A stretch of DNA of 61,860 nucleotides, taken from positions 1-61,860 of the forward strand of contig CAMDQN010000021.1 in assembly GCA_945905925.1 (NCBI GenBank), given 5' to 3'. The notes below the pieces were generated by a model, which made no database searches, had not been told where the DNA came from, and worked only from the letters and a program-made list of their open reading frames with translations. Position 1 is the stretch's first letter. Each line of letters begins with the position of its first letter. This DNA comes from Singulisphaera sp. GP187 (GTDB taxonomy: Bacteria > Planctomycetota > Planctomycetia > Gemmatales > Gemmataceae). Positions 60,078-61,860 of this stretch are shown in pieces. The translations under genes were made by a program, and so were the position numbers.

Positions 60078-60869
60078 CGGCGGCTTCGGCACTTCCTTCC
60101 CCTTGATCGACCATCCCACGACCGGCGTCCATTGCCCCGGCGGCGCCCATCCACCGAGAAGCGGCGGGTGCCGGTCGATGTACGGGTTCCGCGACCGGTC
60201 GTAGAAGAGGTCTTGCGGGTACGTCGCCGTCGGGCGTGTGGTACTGGGGTCAATGAGGCCCGCGTAAGCCGCGCTTTCGAGAACGGCTTCCGTGCAGAAC
60301 AACCGGCGCCCCGGTCCGTGCGGCCCGCTTGCGAACGCCGTGCGCAGTGGCCCACGCGGGCTTAACGGCGTGATCTGCACCACAAATGTGGTGACCGCGT
60401 ACCGCTTGCCCTCCGCCGCGAGCGCGAACGCGGTGAGCCTGGCGTCCTGCTCCGCGGTGAGTGGCAAACGGCGCTGCCGAACCCAGATGTAACCCGAGAA
60501 TTGCGCGAGCCGGTAATCGAGCGGCGTGATCCGCGTCCAGATGCTGTCGTTGAAGCCGGCTTCGAGGACGCCGAGACGCCCGTCCGGCATCGTTACCACG
60601 ATGCCGCAGTGACCCGGGCGCCCCGTGAACGCGAGTCGGTACAGCGCCGTCCAGAACGGGTTGGTGTCACTCAGTAACAAGACATCGCCGGCCTTCGGCG
60701 CGTACTGTGTGGTGGGCAGGCGCACCGCAGTGTGAACGTTGTAGGTCGGTTGATAGAGGTAGCCAAACGGCGCTTCGACCGGGATGTACACTGGCGGGTA
60801 CGTCTTCGGTCCGACCGGGTCGCCGATGCCTGGAGACAGCACGAGCGACAGCGCGACGGCCTGAAACAT
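59895..60869 (-). CDS. YiiX/C92-like permuted papain-fold protein
   Basis: A 324-residue protein with a short signal peptide (MFQAVALSLVLSPG). The core matches NlpC/P60-like permuted papain enzymes of the YiiX type: AGDVLLLSDTNPF, the catalytic His in PGHCGIVV and the later catalytic Cys in LFCTEAVLESAAYAGLI. These hydrolyse amide or ester bonds, in some members in lipids or peptides. The Pro-rich C-terminal 61 residues lie wholly in the antisense overlap with the BatD-like gene and are probably not part of the fold. An open frame continues upstream to 61112, but ATG 60869 starts the signal peptide. An insertion sequence begins about 90 bases upstream. Confidence 0.75.
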   Translation of the reverse strand: MFQAVALSLVLSPGIGDPVGPKTYPPVYIPVEAPFGYLYQPTYNVHTAVRLPTTQYAPKAGDVLLLSDTNPFWTALYRLAFTGRPGHCGIVVTMPDGRLGVLEAGFNDSIWTRITPLDYRLAQFSGYIWVRQRRLPLTAEQDARLTAFALAAEGKRYAVTTFVVQITPLSPRGPLRTAFASGPHGPGRRLFCTEAVLESAAYAGLIDPSTTRPTATYPQDLFYDRSRNPYIDRHPPLLGGWAPPGQWTPVVGWSIKGKEVPKPPSVWPAGPADVVYPVYGSRNQPPAPVVVGSVPGELREVALVEQRPQRLGFFDRPPLLDRRR

Positions 60870-60957
60870 CGGCGACTCCGTGAACTTGGTTCGGCGGTTA
60901 CTCCTCAGTATGTTGCGGAAGGTGTCGCCGGCCATCTGTCTTGCGTAACACTTATTA

Positions 60958-61860
60958 GAGTCGCTGCACAATAGGTCCGGTGGGCATAGGTTGTGTGTAC
61001 GAGCCACACGAGCCGTTTGAAGCGGATGCCGGACACGTTCCGGCAACTGACGGGGATCACACCCGCGGCGTTCGACCAACTGCTGGCCGAACTCGAACCC
61101 CGATACCAGCAAGCCGACGCCAAGCGGAAGACCCGGCGACCGCGTCAGCGGAAGCCGGGCGCGGGACGCACGTTCACGCTCCCCTTGGCCGACCGGTTAC
61201 TGATGCTTTTGATGTACTACCGGACGTACACCACGCACGCGTTCCTCGGGTTCCTGTTCGGCATCGACCAGAGTTCCGTGTGTCGCAACATCAACCCGCT
61301 CCAACCTCTGTTGGCGGGCATCTTCCGGATCCCCGAGCGGCGAGTGGAACTGGAACCCGACGAGATCCGCGAGCTTTTCTTCGACGCCACCGAGCGGGCC
61401 ATTCCCCGGCCGATTCGGGGGCAGAAGCGGTTCTACTCGGGGAAGAAGAAGCGGCACACCCTCAAGCACCAGATCGTGGTCGTGCGGAAACGCAAGAAGC
61501 CCGGTCGCGGGGGCCAGAAGCGCCGGGTGCGGATCGCCGCCGTGTCCCGCGTGTTCCCCGGCAAGACGCACGACAAGAAGGTGTACGACGCCACTCGCGT
61601 GGTGTGCCCACGCGGGGTGCCGAGAACCGGGGACACGGCCTACGTCGGGACCGGGCTGTGCACCCCGAAGCGCCGCCCGCCCAAAGGCGAGTTGACGGCC
61701 CGGCAGAAAGCGGGCAACCGGCGTGTGTCGCGTCGCCGGATCGTGGTGGAGCACGGGATCGGGAAGATGAAGGTGTGGCGCATCGCGGCCGAGCGGTATC
61801 GGAACCCGCGTCGCCGGCACACCCTCATCATCAAGAACATCGCCGGACTCCACAACCTCA
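60958..61860 (+). mobile_element. IS5-family-like insertion sequence, left part only
   Basis: The transposase gene at 61026 runs off the window. A likely left end is near 60958, where GAGTCGCTGCACAATAGG resembles the outer ends of IS5-type elements. The right end and the target duplication are outside the window, so the borders are not proven. Confidence 0.6.
61026..61860 (+). CDS. IS5-type DDE transposase (DDE_Tnp_4/HARBI-like), 3' end outside window
   Basis: The open frame covers 278 residues with no stop. The N-terminus (MPDTFRQLTGITPAAFDQLL) is the helix-turn-helix domain of this group. Then LLMLLMYYRTYTTHAFLGFL and FGIDQSSVCRNI, a second DNA-binding helix. The DDE triad is visible as FFDATERAI, GDTAYVG and VVEHGIGKMK. 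A GTG at 60993 in frame could be the real start, adding 11 residues; ATG 61026 is listed. The many Lys/Arg residues (RGQKRFYSGKKKRHTLKHQ) fit DNA binding. Confidence 0.88.
   Translation, partial: MPDTFRQLTGITPAAFDQLLAELEPRYQQADAKRKTRRPRQRKPGAGRTFTLPLADRLLMLLMYYRTYTTHAFLGFLFGIDQSSVCRNINPLQPLLAGIFRIPERRVELEPDEIRELFFDATERAIPRPIRGQKRFYSGKKKRHTLKHQIVVVRKRKKPGRGGQKRRVRIAAVSRVFPGKTHDKKVYDATRVVCPRGVPRTGDTAYVGTGLCTPKRRPPKGELTARQKAGNRRVSRRRIVVEHGIGKMKVWRIAAERYRNPRRRHTLIIKNIAGLHNL

Overview
The window looks like the chromosome of a Gemmata-type planctomycete (family Gemmataceae). The DNA is uniformly GC-rich, and the gene set is typical of that group: several Ser/Thr kinases, a DUF1559 prepilin-like protein paired with a small lipoprotein, a PSCyt/DUF1549/DUF1553 cytochrome protein followed by a DUF1501 Tat protein, a kinase fused to a formylglycine-generating-enzyme (FGE) domain, a ThuA protein and TolB-like propellers. 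No rRNA, tRNA or CRISPR array was seen. Names rest on motifs read by eye; no database search was possible.

Layout. 1-7 kb: a truncated kinase, ATP-type PEP carboxykinase, a broken toxin/antitoxin-like locus, ClpB and an HD phosphohydrolase. 7-17 kb: a giant alanine-rich membrane/coiled-coil protein, the DUF1559-lipoprotein pair and the cytochrome/DUF1501 pair. 17-24 kb (minus strand): an S9 peptidase, a ThuA protein, a small toxin-antitoxin-like pair and a TolB-like propeller. Two copies of a structured RNA-like element lie here, one before thuA and one before the peptidase. 24-35 kb: HNH protein, aldehyde dehydrogenase, a thioredoxin-fold protein without redox cysteines, HtpG, an FAD oxidoreductase and a LamG-metallophosphoesterase. 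35-42 kb: a three-gene operon headed by an enlarged PilM. 42-49 kb: GT39 glycosyltransferase, GlgC, a pseudokinase and an aminotransferase. 49-61.9 kb: kinase-FGE fusion, TPR protein, kinase, GlpK, a nucleotidase-like HAD protein, DUF58 plus BatD/DUF4381-like proteins, a YiiX-like permuted papain protein, and the start of an IS5-type insertion sequence.

Three non-coding systems stand out. (1) Two approx. 250-nt elements (minus strand 22001-21751 and 20806-20554) keep identical sequence blocks and the same predicted fold, while several helices differ with compensating base changes. This is what a structured RNA, possibly a cis-regulator, would look like. (2) A C/G-rich palindromic repeat family (five full copies and one solo arm) sits in gaps but has also entered two genes in frame (aldehyde dehydrogenase and GT39). 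A mini-palindrome of a second family lies in frame in glpK. (3) A set of long near-perfect hairpins with a shared apical GAAGACC/GGTCTTC box fills the space between convergent or adjacent genes and often touches or encodes the stop codons.
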